8,883 nt of DNA from an uncultured Blautia sp. (GCA_934358405.1 CAKRKL010000081.1:1-8883), one strand, 5' to 3'. Shown: positions 1 through 7,254, counted from the stretch's first letter. The notes: generated by a model not told the origin, from the letters alone. Program-made: numbers and translations.

Positions 1-10
1 AGTGTTCTTT

Positions 11-40
11 ACTATAACACCAGTTCTTTATTAATGTCAA
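11..40 (-). promoter_or_regulatory. Vegetative-type promoter reading out of the left edge
   Basis: On the minus strand a perfect TTGACA (35-40) is followed by an 18-base spacer and TATAGT (11-16); TTATAG gives a 17-base spacer. It starts within 10 bases of the last gene of the operon, so transcription would begin at about the window edge and serve a minus-strand gene outside it. The 49 bases after the last stop codon contain no clear hairpin plus T-run, so the operon may read through into that gene. The assignment rests on consensus match only. Confidence 0.6.
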
Positions 41-49
41 TCCATGGTA

Positions 50-2323
50 TTAATTCACCTTTACAATATAAGTTCCTGAATCCTCATCCATAAATACAAT
101 TTCTCCAATATTCTGAAGCAATGCATTGTTCAGGGCATCCTCATATTTCTCCTGCTCTTTAGCTCCTACAAAGATATAAGAAACATCATATTCCTTCAGA
201 AGCGCTTTCACCTGTTCTTCACTCTCTGAGGTATAAATATTCCGAATATCCCCACTCTTTCGGTTCAGATCCTCTGTATCATTTCGCCACAGCCATTCAT
301 GAACATACCAGCCAAGAATAGTCGGAAGGCCGGTGGATGCAGACACACGCTCAAAGCCTGTATAACTGTCCCCGTTTGCCTCAAGCACCACAGGAGCACC
401 TTCAATATTTTCTTTCAGCCACATAATTGCAGACAGATCCTCCGGGAAATCTGTTTCCAGATAACCAAGGGCATAAAGTCCCTTGTAACCAGACAGATCC
501 AGCACATTTCCAAACCAGGAGTCCACGCTTTTCCCGAAATATCCCACTGTCCATACCAGAAAAAACAGACAGATCCCGGCAATCAACTTAAATATTTTCT
601 GTCTGGAAACCACAATAAGCCGATAGATTCCGTATCCCATGGTCAATCCGAAAAGGATATAAGCCTGATAAGTAAGCTTAAACATAGTATTCGCCCTGGC
701 ATTTCCGTTTTCGTAAATGTCGCGCACATATACCAGCTCCGGAATCATCACAAGCCCCAACGCACACAGACCCATAATGATTGCAAACAGATCGGCAGTG
801 CGGATAGCCTTCATCAGCCGATACAGACTTTTATGTTCCATTCTGCGCAGCTTTTCCCAAAGAATTGCAAGCACAAAGGTAATGGTTAAAACTGCCGGAA
901 GTCCCCACAACACCATCAGCTGATAAAAATAAGAATGATATTTCGCAATTCCAACGCCATCGATCATAGTATCAAACTGCAGGGTAAACGGCAGAATCAC
1001 AAGATAACCGATGAGATAGATCTCTGCCATCTGAGCAAACGTCACTGCCAGAATTTTCTTAATTTTACCACGGAACCGAATAATATTGGCAAAAAGTACT
1101 GTTCCAAGTGTCACTACATAATAAATCACAAAATCCCAGAAGTTGGTCCACTGAAACATTCCAAGAAGTACACTTATAACGAGAAGATGAGGCATAAGAA
1201 GCTGCTGTCTCCAGAACCCTTCTGTCCTCATGGACACTTCTCCTGAGACAGTTTTCTTACGGACATCTCTTAACCATACATACAAAAGGGCAATTACAAG
1301 GAGCACAAACATTATATTTACCACATGGGCATGAAGATCTCCAAGAACAAAGGAATAGCACGGAAATTCATGGATTGTTCTGTCTTCTTCTCTATACGGA
1401 TTATATCCGATATAGCGGGTAGCATCCGGAAACCAGTAGCCGCTCACTTCCTGTCCTGTCAGCTTCTGAATCCATGGAATTATACAGGCATAAATCACAT
1501 AATGCATATTTCCTGCAATAGAAACAGCGATGCCTGCTGTAAAACCGGAAATAAACGGCAGACGCTTCTTCGTCTTTTCCCCCTTTGGCTGCCCCTTCAT
1601 GCGATCTGCCATCATCTGATACACCAGGGAGAACGGCATTGCAAAAGCAAGTCCGGCCACAAAGGTACGCATGAGATTATAAGTAAGCTCTACCTTTGTG
1701 TGAGAAAGCTTAGTCAGAAAAACAGCAAAATACTGTCCGCCATAATAATAGTTAATGTGTCCTTGTGAATACCACAGATCTCTTGCAGGAAGAACTGTAC
1801 TTCTCATCATGGCTTCCATAAATCCATAATCCATAAATTTCTCTGTTCCATATGCAGCCGGATGAAATCCTGCAACATAGGTCCACAGCAAAAATGCCAG
1901 GAAAAACAGCATTTCTTCCCAATATACAAGAGACAGCTTATCTGTCGGAAAGCACTCAACCTTATTTCCGGACTGTCTTTTCAAAAGCCAGAAACACAGC
2001 ACTGCACATACTACAGTCACTGCGGCACAGGTAATTCCGGTGAATGGAACCAGCTTAATGGAAACCAGAAACCAGGTCAGAAATCCTGTTACTGCTATTG
2101 CCAGCACCTTGGAAAAAATCCATCCCTTGTCCTCAAAGCGCCAGAACAGCCTTCCGGTCACAGGCATAGCTGCAAATCCCAGCACTGCTGCCAAAAGCCA
2201 CCAGGTCCAGAAGGTCCACACATCTCCTTTCAAAAGAAAAGCCGATGCTCCCAGTACTGCTATTGCCAGTATAATTTTGACTATAATTTGTGTATTAATC
2301 TTTTTCTCATTGCTCTGTTCCAT
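50..2323 (-). CDS. DUF2298 / Chlor_Arch_YYY polytopic membrane protein, putative GT-C glycosyltransferase
   Basis: A 757-aa integral membrane protein with many hydrophobic segments and a soluble C-terminal region from about residue 640. It shows the landmarks of the YYY family (TIGR03662/DUF2298): EKFMDYGFMEA near residues 161-171, INYYYGGQY near 190-198, then GDLHAHV, and later PELVYVRDIYENG followed by NTMFKLTYQAY. The acidic EKxxD in the first long outside loop is where GT-C enzymes carry their catalytic acid, so a lipid-linked sugar transferase is an inference; no substrate can be named. I chose the ATG at 2323 because GGGAGAA lies about 10 bases upstream; the in-frame ATG at 2344 has no ribosome binding site. 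The start lies inside the end of the upstream gene (17-bp overlap), which suggests translational coupling. It is the last gene of the four-gene minus-strand unit and appears intact. Confidence 0.85.
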   Translation of the reverse strand: MEQSNEKKINTQIIVKIILAIAVLGASAFLLKGDVWTFWTWWLLAAVLGFAAMPVTGRLFWRFEDKGWIFSKVLAIAVTGFLTWFLVSIKLVPFTGITCAAVTVVCAVLCFWLLKRQSGNKVECFPTDKLSLVYWEEMLFFLAFLLWTYVAGFHPAAYGTEKFMDYGFMEAMMRSTVLPARDLWYSQGHINYYYGGQYFAVFLTKLSHTKVELTYNLMRTFVAGLAFAMPFSLVYQMMADRMKGQPKGEKTKKRLPFISGFTAGIAVSIAGNMHYVIYACIIPWIQKLTGQEVSGYWFPDATRYIGYNPYREEDRTIHEFPCYSFVLGDLHAHVVNIMFVLLVIALLYVWLRDVRKKTVSGEVSMRTEGFWRQQLLMPHLLVISVLLGMFQWTNFWDFVIYYVVTLGTVLFANIIRFRGKIKKILAVTFAQMAEIYLIGYLVILPFTLQFDTMIDGVGIAKYHSYFYQLMVLWGLPAVLTITFVLAILWEKLRRMEHKSLYRLMKAIRTADLFAIIMGLCALGLVMIPELVYVRDIYENGNARANTMFKLTYQAYILFGLTMGYGIYRLIVVSRQKIFKLIAGICLFFLVWTVGYFGKSVDSWFGNVLDLSGYKGLYALGYLETDFPEDLSAIMWLKENIEGAPVVLEANGDSYTGFERVSASTGLPTILGWYVHEWLWRNDTEDLNRKSGDIRNIYTSESEEQVKALLKEYDVSYIFVGAKEQEKYEDALNNALLQNIGEIVFMDEDSGTYIVKVN

Positions 2324-4286
2324 AAATTCTGATTCTCCCATCATCTGACTGATAAACCAGAGGATAAGTATCTGCGATCACATCTTCCCGGCATTCCTTC
2401 TCCTCATAAGTCATTCCGCTCTCATAAAGTATATAGGTGATATGCTCCTGCTCCACAGTTTCCATCAACACCAGTGGATCCTCTGTCATATATATCAATG
2501 CGCCCTGCTTTGCCCGGTAATAAGTGTCATACCCTGCAGACCATGCGTAATAAGGCCATCCCATGTACAACATAACTCCTGCCATTGTTACCTCATTCAT
2601 ACTGTATTCCGGTGTGAGAAGCAAATCATCCTTTCCCAGATTCTCCTTCAGCCACGCGGTAAGATTGCTGTGAAGCTTCACTGCTACTCTGTGAGAAGAA
2701 TCATTATCCTTTAATATTACCACAAAGTCGTAAATTCCTGTAATTGTAAGGCTAATAGCCAGTATCACAGCCAGTACCTTGCCAATCTGTTTTTTCCGGA
2801 AAATCCGACAAAATGCCCCAGCCCAGAATATGGTAAGAAATGCATAGGAAATCATGATATACTTATGATTTACATTTATATCCGGTGTCAGAGATATTAT
2901 AAAGGCAAACATTGCGGGAAAAAGAAAGCTTACCGCAACTGCCCTCTCCATTCTTTTCATTAAAAACAAAATTACAAAAATCCCCAGAAAAACAATACCG
3001 CTGATTTCAAACAAATAAGAAGCCACACCCAGCACAGATTTCTCATCAGCGAGAAACCCCAGATATATGGAAGGTGAAACCACACTTCCTTGCACAAACA
3101 TTTTTGACTGTATTTCAGAAAAGGTCACCGTCACCAGTGCCAATATCAGATAGTCCAGCTTTCCGTCCGAAAAAATGGCAAATCCCATGAGAATCAGAAG
3201 TCCCGCAATCACTGCGGCACCATTCCAGAAGGAACACAGTCCAAGAAGCATTCCCATCAAAAGCGCAATTTCCGGTTTCCGGCAGCTCCACGCATTTTTT
3301 GAAAAAAAGCGATTCTTTAACCAGATCAGTTCGCTCTCTTCATGTGTACACCCTGTCTCCAGCCATTCCATAAAAACCCACAGAGCCAGTGCCACCATCA
3401 AAAGGCCAAAGCTTAAATGTCTCTGGTTTAAATACACATTAAAATTCCAAAGACCCCAATTCTCATTAGCTGTATAACCAATAAAACTGGTATTAGAAGA
3501 AAGAGTTTCCAAAAGATCACCAGCCTGTATATGCTCATATACAAACCGAAAAAATGCAGTTCCGCTTCTGAATACCACAAAAATCACAGACAGAATTCCT
3601 GCCCACATACTTCCGGAAAATCTCTTAGCCATGGAATACAGCATCATAAAAAAGCACCAAAGTGACAGAATACTCACACTATTGTATGCAATGTCAATTG
3701 GCATTCCCAAATACTCCAGATTTCCTGACAGGAACTGAAACATAAAATGATATTTCACATCCTGTCCGCCAAAATGAGGATATTGAGTCGGAAAATTATT
3801 TCCAAAGGAAAAGGATCTCATCATAGCAGTATGCGGTGCATAGTCTCCAAACACAGAGAATCCGGAATACAAGACACCGTTACTTATATGAAACACATAA
3901 AACATGATCCAGGTAATTCCAGCAAGCAATATAAAGAAAAACAGGCTTTCTTTCCGAGGGGGAAGCGTAGTATACAGCTTTCTTTGTATTCTCTTAAATG
4001 TATATTTTCTTTTATAATAAACCAGACTCAAAATAATCGCACATACTGCCATTACTATTAAATTTGCTCCAAACAGCGGTCTGTCTGAACTTCCGCACAC
4101 ACTAAAAAGCCATGCAGCAATATAAACAGCCCAGGTGAGTAACAGGGTACCGCATCCATAGGAAGCTGAAAACACCACCCAGAATGGCGTAATTCCCTTT
4201 GCTTTTATTTGAGAAGCTGACAGAAGGGGAGCTATAATCTCGTGCCCTAAAAGTACTGCCAGAATCAGATAAATACATCCTAACAT
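2307..4286 (-). CDS. Polytopic membrane protein, diverged paralog of the adjacent YYY protein
   Basis: A 659-aa protein with many membrane segments and a soluble C-terminal tail of about 130 residues. It shares a motif skeleton with the downstream 757-aa protein: GDYAPHTAMMRS near 147-158 parallels MDYGFMEAMMRS; HFGGQDVKYHF near 171-181 parallels INYYYGGQY; DINVNHKYIMISYAFL parallels NARANTMFKLTYQAY; and both tails begin with a WLKEN segment. The loop aspartate (D148) is kept, but the triple tyrosine and the DLHAHV motif are not. A GT-C-type glycosyltransferase role is inferred from this resemblance and is less sure than for its neighbour. The ATG at 4286 is supported by GTGAGGAA about 6 bases upstream. 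The gene follows the amidase gene by 76 bp, and its stop lies inside the next gene, so the two products may be made in step and act together. Confidence 0.8.
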   Translation of the reverse strand: MLGCIYLILAVLLGHEIIAPLLSASQIKAKGITPFWVVFSASYGCGTLLLTWAVYIAAWLFSVCGSSDRPLFGANLIVMAVCAIILSLVYYKRKYTFKRIQRKLYTTLPPRKESLFFFILLAGITWIMFYVFHISNGVLYSGFSVFGDYAPHTAMMRSFSFGNNFPTQYPHFGGQDVKYHFMFQFLSGNLEYLGMPIDIAYNSVSILSLWCFFMMLYSMAKRFSGSMWAGILSVIFVVFRSGTAFFRFVYEHIQAGDLLETLSSNTSFIGYTANENWGLWNFNVYLNQRHLSFGLLMVALALWVFMEWLETGCTHEESELIWLKNRFFSKNAWSCRKPEIALLMGMLLGLCSFWNGAAVIAGLLILMGFAIFSDGKLDYLILALVTVTFSEIQSKMFVQGSVVSPSIYLGFLADEKSVLGVASYLFEISGIVFLGIFVILFLMKRMERAVAVSFLFPAMFAFIISLTPDINVNHKYIMISYAFLTIFWAGAFCRIFRKKQIGKVLAVILAISLTITGIYDFVVILKDNDSSHRVAVKLHSNLTAWLKENLGKDDLLLTPEYSMNEVTMAGVMLYMGWPYYAWSAGYDTYYRAKQGALIYMTEDPLVLMETVEQEHITYILYESGMTYEEKECREDVIADTYPLVYQSDDGRIRIYGTEQ

Positions 4287-4318
4287 AATAGTTCCTCACT
4301 TATTTTTCAACCAGATTT

Positions 4319-4347
4319 AGTATATCAGAATCCCTTACTTATGAAAA
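4319..4347 (-). promoter_or_regulatory. Possible internal promoter before the 659-aa membrane protein gene
   Basis: On the minus strand TTTTCA (4342-4347), a 17-base spacer and TATACT (4319-4324) sit in the 76-bp gap between the amidase and membrane-protein genes. The -10 matches at five of six positions and the -35 is weak. It would allow the two membrane-protein genes to be expressed without the upstream hydrolases. Consensus evidence only. Confidence 0.35.
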
Positions 4348-4362
4348 GCGTATTCTTAATAC

Positions 4363-5055
4363 CTACAGGTTCTGATTTTTTTCTATGTATTCCTGCACAC
4401 CATCAGCAATTGCCTGTGCCACTTTCTCCTGATAGCTCTTGCTTGCAAGCAAAGCCGCTTCCTCTGGATTTGTAAGAAAGCCGCACTCCACAATATTCAC
4501 AACTCCTTTGCTTCGCTTCAAAAGGTAGTAGGAAGTATTTCCTTTTATTTCTCTTGGCCGTTCCACCTCAAGGTACTCATTTAATTTCTCCTGAATCAGC
4601 TTCGCAAGGTTTTCTCCCTGAAGAGAATCCCGATAGTAAAACACCTGTGGTCCCCTGACAGCGGAATCCTCATAGCTATTCTGATGAATGCTCACTGTTA
4701 GCACCGGATTCACTTCCTGAATAAGCAAAATTCTTTTTTGCATGTCCTGCGCTTTCTTATTTCCGGAGTCTTCATCATAAAGTCCCGTATCTGTATCTCT
4801 TGTCATAATAACCTGAAACCCCAGGTTTTCCAGTGCTGTTTTCACCTTCAGTCCTATAGCAAGATTAAATTCTTTCTCCTTGATTCCATGGATTCCGATC
4901 ATTCCAGGATCAATACCACCGTGGCCACAATCTACTACAATTATTTTCTTCTGTTCTATCCCGACGGATACAGCTGCCGCTTTCCTTGAAAGGCAGTAAA
5001 AGCACAAAAGCAAAAGACATCCCATGATCAGTTCCATTATGTGCTTTTTCAACAT
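4363..5055 (-). CDS. cwlD: N-acetylmuramoyl-L-alanine amidase, CwlD-like (spore cortex type)
   Basis: A 230-aa zinc amidase (Amidase_3) that cleaves the bond between MurNAc and the stem peptide. In spore formers CwlD does this in the cortex, the step needed before PdaA makes muramic-delta-lactam. An N-terminal hydrophobic segment (about 8-25) followed by AAA suggests a signal peptide or anchor with activity outside the membrane. The fold landmarks are complete: VDCGHGG with ligand H45, the IKEKEFNL block with ligand E60, SIHQNSY with H124, and NIVECGFLTNP with catalytic E190. The SIHQNSY, GPQVFYY and NTSYYLLKRS blocks are typical of the CwlD branch rather than of generic amidases. The ATG at 5055 follows AGGGGG by 6 bases. 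It lies 71 bp after the GH18 gene and upstream of two membrane-protein genes. The family call is firm; the exact cwlD orthology is likely but cannot be proved here. Confidence 0.9.
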   Translation of the reverse strand: MLKKHIMELIMGCLLLLCFYCLSRKAAAVSVGIEQKKIIVVDCGHGGIDPGMIGIHGIKEKEFNLAIGLKVKTALENLGFQVIMTRDTDTGLYDEDSGNKKAQDMQKRILLIQEVNPVLTVSIHQNSYEDSAVRGPQVFYYRDSLQGENLAKLIQEKLNEYLEVERPREIKGNTSYYLLKRSKGVVNIVECGFLTNPEEAALLASKSYQEKVAQAIADGVQEYIEKNQNL

Positions 5056-5083
5056 AAAACACCCCCTGACACATACATGATTC

Positions 5084-5112
5084 AGTATATGTTTCAGAGA
5101 GTGTTTTTATCA
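5084..5112 (-). promoter_or_regulatory. Candidate sigma-E-type sporulation promoter for the amidase gene
   Basis: The minus strand carries CATATACT (5084-5091), a full match to the sigma-E -10 pattern CATAYAHT, 14 bases after TGATAAA (5106-5112), a partial match to the -35 KMATATT. The TATACT part could also serve sigma-A, but no good vegetative -35 is present. Mother-cell expression would suit a cortex amidase, as for B. subtilis cwlD. The same bases can form an 8-bp stem with one G-U pair (5069-5076 with 5085-5092). Tentative. Confidence 0.35.
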
Positions 5113-5126
5113 TTGGTGTATAAAAC

Positions 5127-6794
5127 TTACTGAGCCCCATTTCCTGACAGATTCTCTGTGATCACCTGCCAGATACCACTATTCTCAAATCCCAGCTTCC
5201 ATGCAGCTACTCCCGCAAGATTGTAGGTCTGTGTCAGCTGTACCTTGGCTGCAATAGACTGCGCATCTTCAATCCAGATCTGGTATGTGCAGCCGTCCTT
5301 CTCGAAGCTTCCATAGTTCTGGCTTACATCACTGTCCCAGTATACCTGAGCATTATTGGCATTCACAACCTCCTGGGCTGTATCCATTCCAATTGCCTCA
5401 CTGGACAAGGTTCCTGCCTCTGTCTTCCATAGTCTTGTATAAAATGGAACTGCATTGATCACACGCTCTGATGGAACCTCGGCGATCGTATCCTGAATTC
5501 CCTTCTCTACCCATGGAAGAGAAGCTACAGAACCTGCTTCCTCAGAGCCTACATAATGCTCATCATATCCCATTATAATAACATAATCGACTACTCTTCC
5601 CTGCTCTGCTCTGTCATAATGACTTGTAAAATCCTCTGGTACCGGATTGTCCACGGAAAGTACAAGATTATTCTTATGGCACTCTATAGAAAGCTCACGA
5701 AGGAACTCCAGAAAATGAACTCCCACATCCTCACTAAGCTGCTCAAAATCAACATTAATTCCGTCAATCCCAGCTCCAACAGCTGCATTTACCAGCTGCG
5801 TAATCAGGTTCTGTCTGGAACTGGTTCTTGATAATACCTCATAAGTACTGATATCCTGAGTGAAATTATCCACCAGTCCCCATACCTTCAGCCCTCTCTC
5901 ATGTGCTATGCTGACATAATCTATTGTGGCATTATTAATAATATTGCCATTGTTATCTGACACATAGAACCAGGTAGGAGAAATCACATTTACTCCGGTC
6001 ATATTCTGTATGGAGTCAGAAAGTCCTGCGTTGGCATCTGTAGACATTACCTGATGCCATATCAGGTTTACAGGCTGATCCATAGTGATATAAGTATATT
6101 CCTCTCTTGTAAAAGCTCTGTCCATGTTTACAGACTGAACTTCACTTACACTTTTCTTCTCCACATAACCAATGTAACCATCCCAGGTCGCAACCTGAAC
6201 CCAATTTTCCAATTCTTCCATAAACAGAAGATTATCACCCTGACTTACTTTGGTCAGCACCTCTGCCTTAATGCCTCCCCTGTAACGTACATAAGTATCC
6301 TTATTTGCAGTTACAACAGAAATATTGGAAAAGTCCTTCTGGATTGCCACACGGTTTGGTTCCTGATATACATAAGTATCAAGATCTGTATATCTTTTTA
6401 CAAAATCCAGACTAAGATAAGCAGTTCCATCCTTCAGCCACACATCCCCACCAGCCTCAGAAGCTGCCGGTGCAGACACAAGCTCAGAAGGAGTTGCATA
6501 CAGGATCTGCTGTCCTTCTTCGTCCCAGTAGTATCGCTGATTCAGATAACTGTCTACCACATCAACAGGAAGATAGGGCTGATCTCCTGACATAACTGCC
6601 TTCTCCTCCAAGATCTGGGTTCCTACTATAATTACCGCTTCTGAATCATTAGTCTGTCCGTAATACTCTGTCAGATTCATCTGTTTCCTGGTTGGAATAC
6701 GCCGCATAATAAGCGTTGTCACGATTCCGATCACTGCAACTACAGCGATCAGCAGGCCAACTATGACCACAGGATTAATTCTTCTTCTCCTCAT
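5127..6794 (-). CDS. Membrane-anchored GH18 glycoside hydrolase with SH3 domain
   Basis: A 555-aa protein. Residues 1-8 are basic (MRRRRINP), then a single hydrophobic helix spans about 9-30, so it is an anchored extracytoplasmic enzyme. Residues about 50-155 resemble the copper-amine-oxidase-N-like stalk domain (PYLPVDVVDSYLNQ, then a WD and ILYATP strand). Residues about 158-217 form a bacterial SH3 domain ending in WVQVATWDGYIGYV. Residues about 240-545 are a GH18 barrel with the active-site motif DGINVDFE (344-351; catalytic acid E351, with D349 assisting) and MGYD (408-411). The barrel resembles the SleL/YaaH cortical-fragment lytic branch, which cuts N-acetylglucosamine linkages in cortex peptidoglycan, but SH3 replaces the usual LysM repeats. 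The ATG at 6794 has GAGAGG about 11 bases upstream. It is the first gene of the operon and is followed by the amidase. The peptidoglycan substrate is inferred from the domains and neighbour. Confidence 0.85.
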   Translation of the reverse strand: MRRRRINPVVIVGLLIAVVAVIGIVTTLIMRRIPTRKQMNLTEYYGQTNDSEAVIIVGTQILEEKAVMSGDQPYLPVDVVDSYLNQRYYWDEEGQQILYATPSELVSAPAASEAGGDVWLKDGTAYLSLDFVKRYTDLDTYVYQEPNRVAIQKDFSNISVVTANKDTYVRYRGGIKAEVLTKVSQGDNLLFMEELENWVQVATWDGYIGYVEKKSVSEVQSVNMDRAFTREEYTYITMDQPVNLIWHQVMSTDANAGLSDSIQNMTGVNVISPTWFYVSDNNGNIINNATIDYVSIAHERGLKVWGLVDNFTQDISTYEVLSRTSSRQNLITQLVNAAVGAGIDGINVDFEQLSEDVGVHFLEFLRELSIECHKNNLVLSVDNPVPEDFTSHYDRAEQGRVVDYVIIMGYDEHYVGSEEAGSVASLPWVEKGIQDTIAEVPSERVINAVPFYTRLWKTEAGTLSSEAIGMDTAQEVVNANNAQVYWDSDVSQNYGSFEKDGCTYQIWIEDAQSIAAKVQLTQTYNLAGVAAWKLGFENSGIWQVITENLSGNGAQ

Positions 6795-6811
6795 ATAATT
6801 ATTATCCTCTC

Positions 6812-6842
6812 GGTAAAAGTCTTTTTAATGGGTTTTTACCCA
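6812..6842 (-). promoter_or_regulatory. Two mutually exclusive stems in the GH18 leader
   Basis: In the minus-strand transcript TGGGT and ACCCA (6838-6842 and 6829-6833) can form a 5-bp hairpin with an AAAA loop. Alternatively GGTAAAA (6834-6840) can pair with TTTTACC (6812-6818), a 7-bp stem with a 15-base loop. The two share bases 6838-6840, so both cannot form at once. The second stem ends next to the GAGAGG ribosome binding site. Neither is followed by a T-run, so any effect would be on translation or RNA stability. Function is not shown. Confidence 0.4.
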
Positions 6843-6854
6843 CAGTCGTGTTTT

Positions 6855-6904
6855 ATTATAACATACTTTCAGGGGATTGTATTGCAAATTTCGACTTTTC
6901 ACAA
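6855..6904 (-). promoter_or_regulatory. Promoter region of the GH18-amidase-membrane protein operon
   Basis: On the minus strand TTGTGA (6899-6904) is followed by exactly 17 bases and TACAAT (6876-6881), a good vegetative match. A perfect TATAAT (6855-6860) lies downstream but lacks a recognisable -35 at the right distance. Transcription from the first would give a leader of about 75 bases containing the alternative stems at 6812-6842. Confidence 0.6.
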
Positions 6905-6937
6905 TTTGTTTACATTATTAATTACCTATTTATTTTT

Positions 6938-7001
6938 GCCGGAAACCCTTTCGGCTAAAAGCATGAGTAGGGGGAAACTGCATTTCCGAAAGAGTCCCGG
7001 C
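6938..7001 (-). other. Long imperfect hairpin, possible structured RNA
   Basis: The arms pair in three blocks: GCCGG (6938-6942) with CCGGC (6997-7001), TTTCGG (6949-6954) with CCGAAA (6986-6991), and AAAGCA (6958-6963) with TGC plus TTT (6979-6981, 6983-6985; A6982 bulged). This leaves a 15-base loop with a run of five G on the plus strand. The interior loop gains G-U pairs only in the minus-strand RNA, which favours that orientation. It begins 16 bases after the stop codon of the small gene. There is no T-run after it on either strand, so it is not a standard terminator. I do not recognise it as a known riboswitch class. Confidence 0.55.
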
Positions 7002-7017
7002 TTTACGGAGTTTATAC

Positions 7018-7254
7018 CTATGGCTCATCGATTACAAAATCGAAATCCACACGGGCAATATGCCCTTTCTCATCTTCCGTATAATCCCGCATGTATCCTC
7101 CACCATCTGCAATCTGACAGGCTCTTGCAATGGCTCTGGAATTACTTGGCTCACCTTCCAGATAAAGAGAAACTCCTAGCTTCTCATACCCGGCAAGCTC
7201 TTCTTCCAGCAATCTGCAGGACTTCGTTTTTCCTGATCGTGATATACGCTTCGT
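7018..7254 (-). CDS. Small protein of unknown function with a probable ACG start
   Basis: I do not recognise this gene. The body reads like a real soluble protein: an acidic helix LLEEELAGYEKLGVSLYLEG, then SNSRAIARACQIAD, GGGYMRDYTEDEKGHIARVD and FDFVIDEP at the end. The only standard in-frame start is TTG at 7212, which would give 64 aa but has no ribosome binding site. An excellent AGGAGG lies farther upstream, and 7 bases after it stands ACG (7254) in the same frame, giving 78 aa starting KRISRSGKTKSCRLLEEE. I therefore place the start at 7254 and read it either as a rare non-AUG start or as an ATG that has mutated to ACG. A TAG stop lies two codons upstream, so no longer product is possible in this frame. 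A promoter at 7503-7531 can drive it with a leader of about 240 bases. A frameshifted longer gene is an alternative (see findings). Confidence 0.6.
   Translation of the reverse strand, partial: TKRISRSGKTKSCRLLEEELAGYEKLGVSLYLEGEPSNSRAIARACQIADGGGYMRDYTEDEKGHIARVDFDFVIDEP

Noticed and set aside
2324..2344. Upstream ATG start for the YYY-family gene
   Set aside because: No ribosome binding site precedes it, while GGGAGAA precedes the ATG at 2323.
299..2348. Several plus-strand ORFs of 60 to 196 codons opposite the YYY-family gene
   Set aside because: They lie antisense to a gene with clear family motifs, overlap each other in different frames, and are rich in H, C, R and S as expected of antisense shadows.
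2442..4061. Plus-strand ORFs of 90 to 104 codons opposite the 659-aa protein gene
   Set aside because: Antisense to a coherent membrane protein, with no ribosome binding site or recognisable sequence.
4102..4299. 65-codon minus-strand ORF at the start of the 659-aa gene
   Set aside because: Same strand, different frame, fully explained by the real gene with its ribosome binding site at 4286.
4738..5140. Plus-strand 83-codon and minus-strand 76-codon ORFs over the amidase gene
   Set aside because: The amidase frame has all catalytic motifs; these are out-of-frame shadows.
5556..6590. Plus-strand ORFs of 91 and 178 codons opposite the GH18 gene
   Set aside because: Antisense to an intact catalytic domain; composition of shadow frames.
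6938..7010. Cyclic-di-GMP (GEMM) or cyclic-di-AMP (ydaO) riboswitch
   Set aside because: A GTAAAGCC segment and the closing GGGTTTCCGG recall GEMM, but the required CACGCACAGGGCAAACC and GACGCAAAGCC blocks are missing, and the ydaO core motifs are absent.
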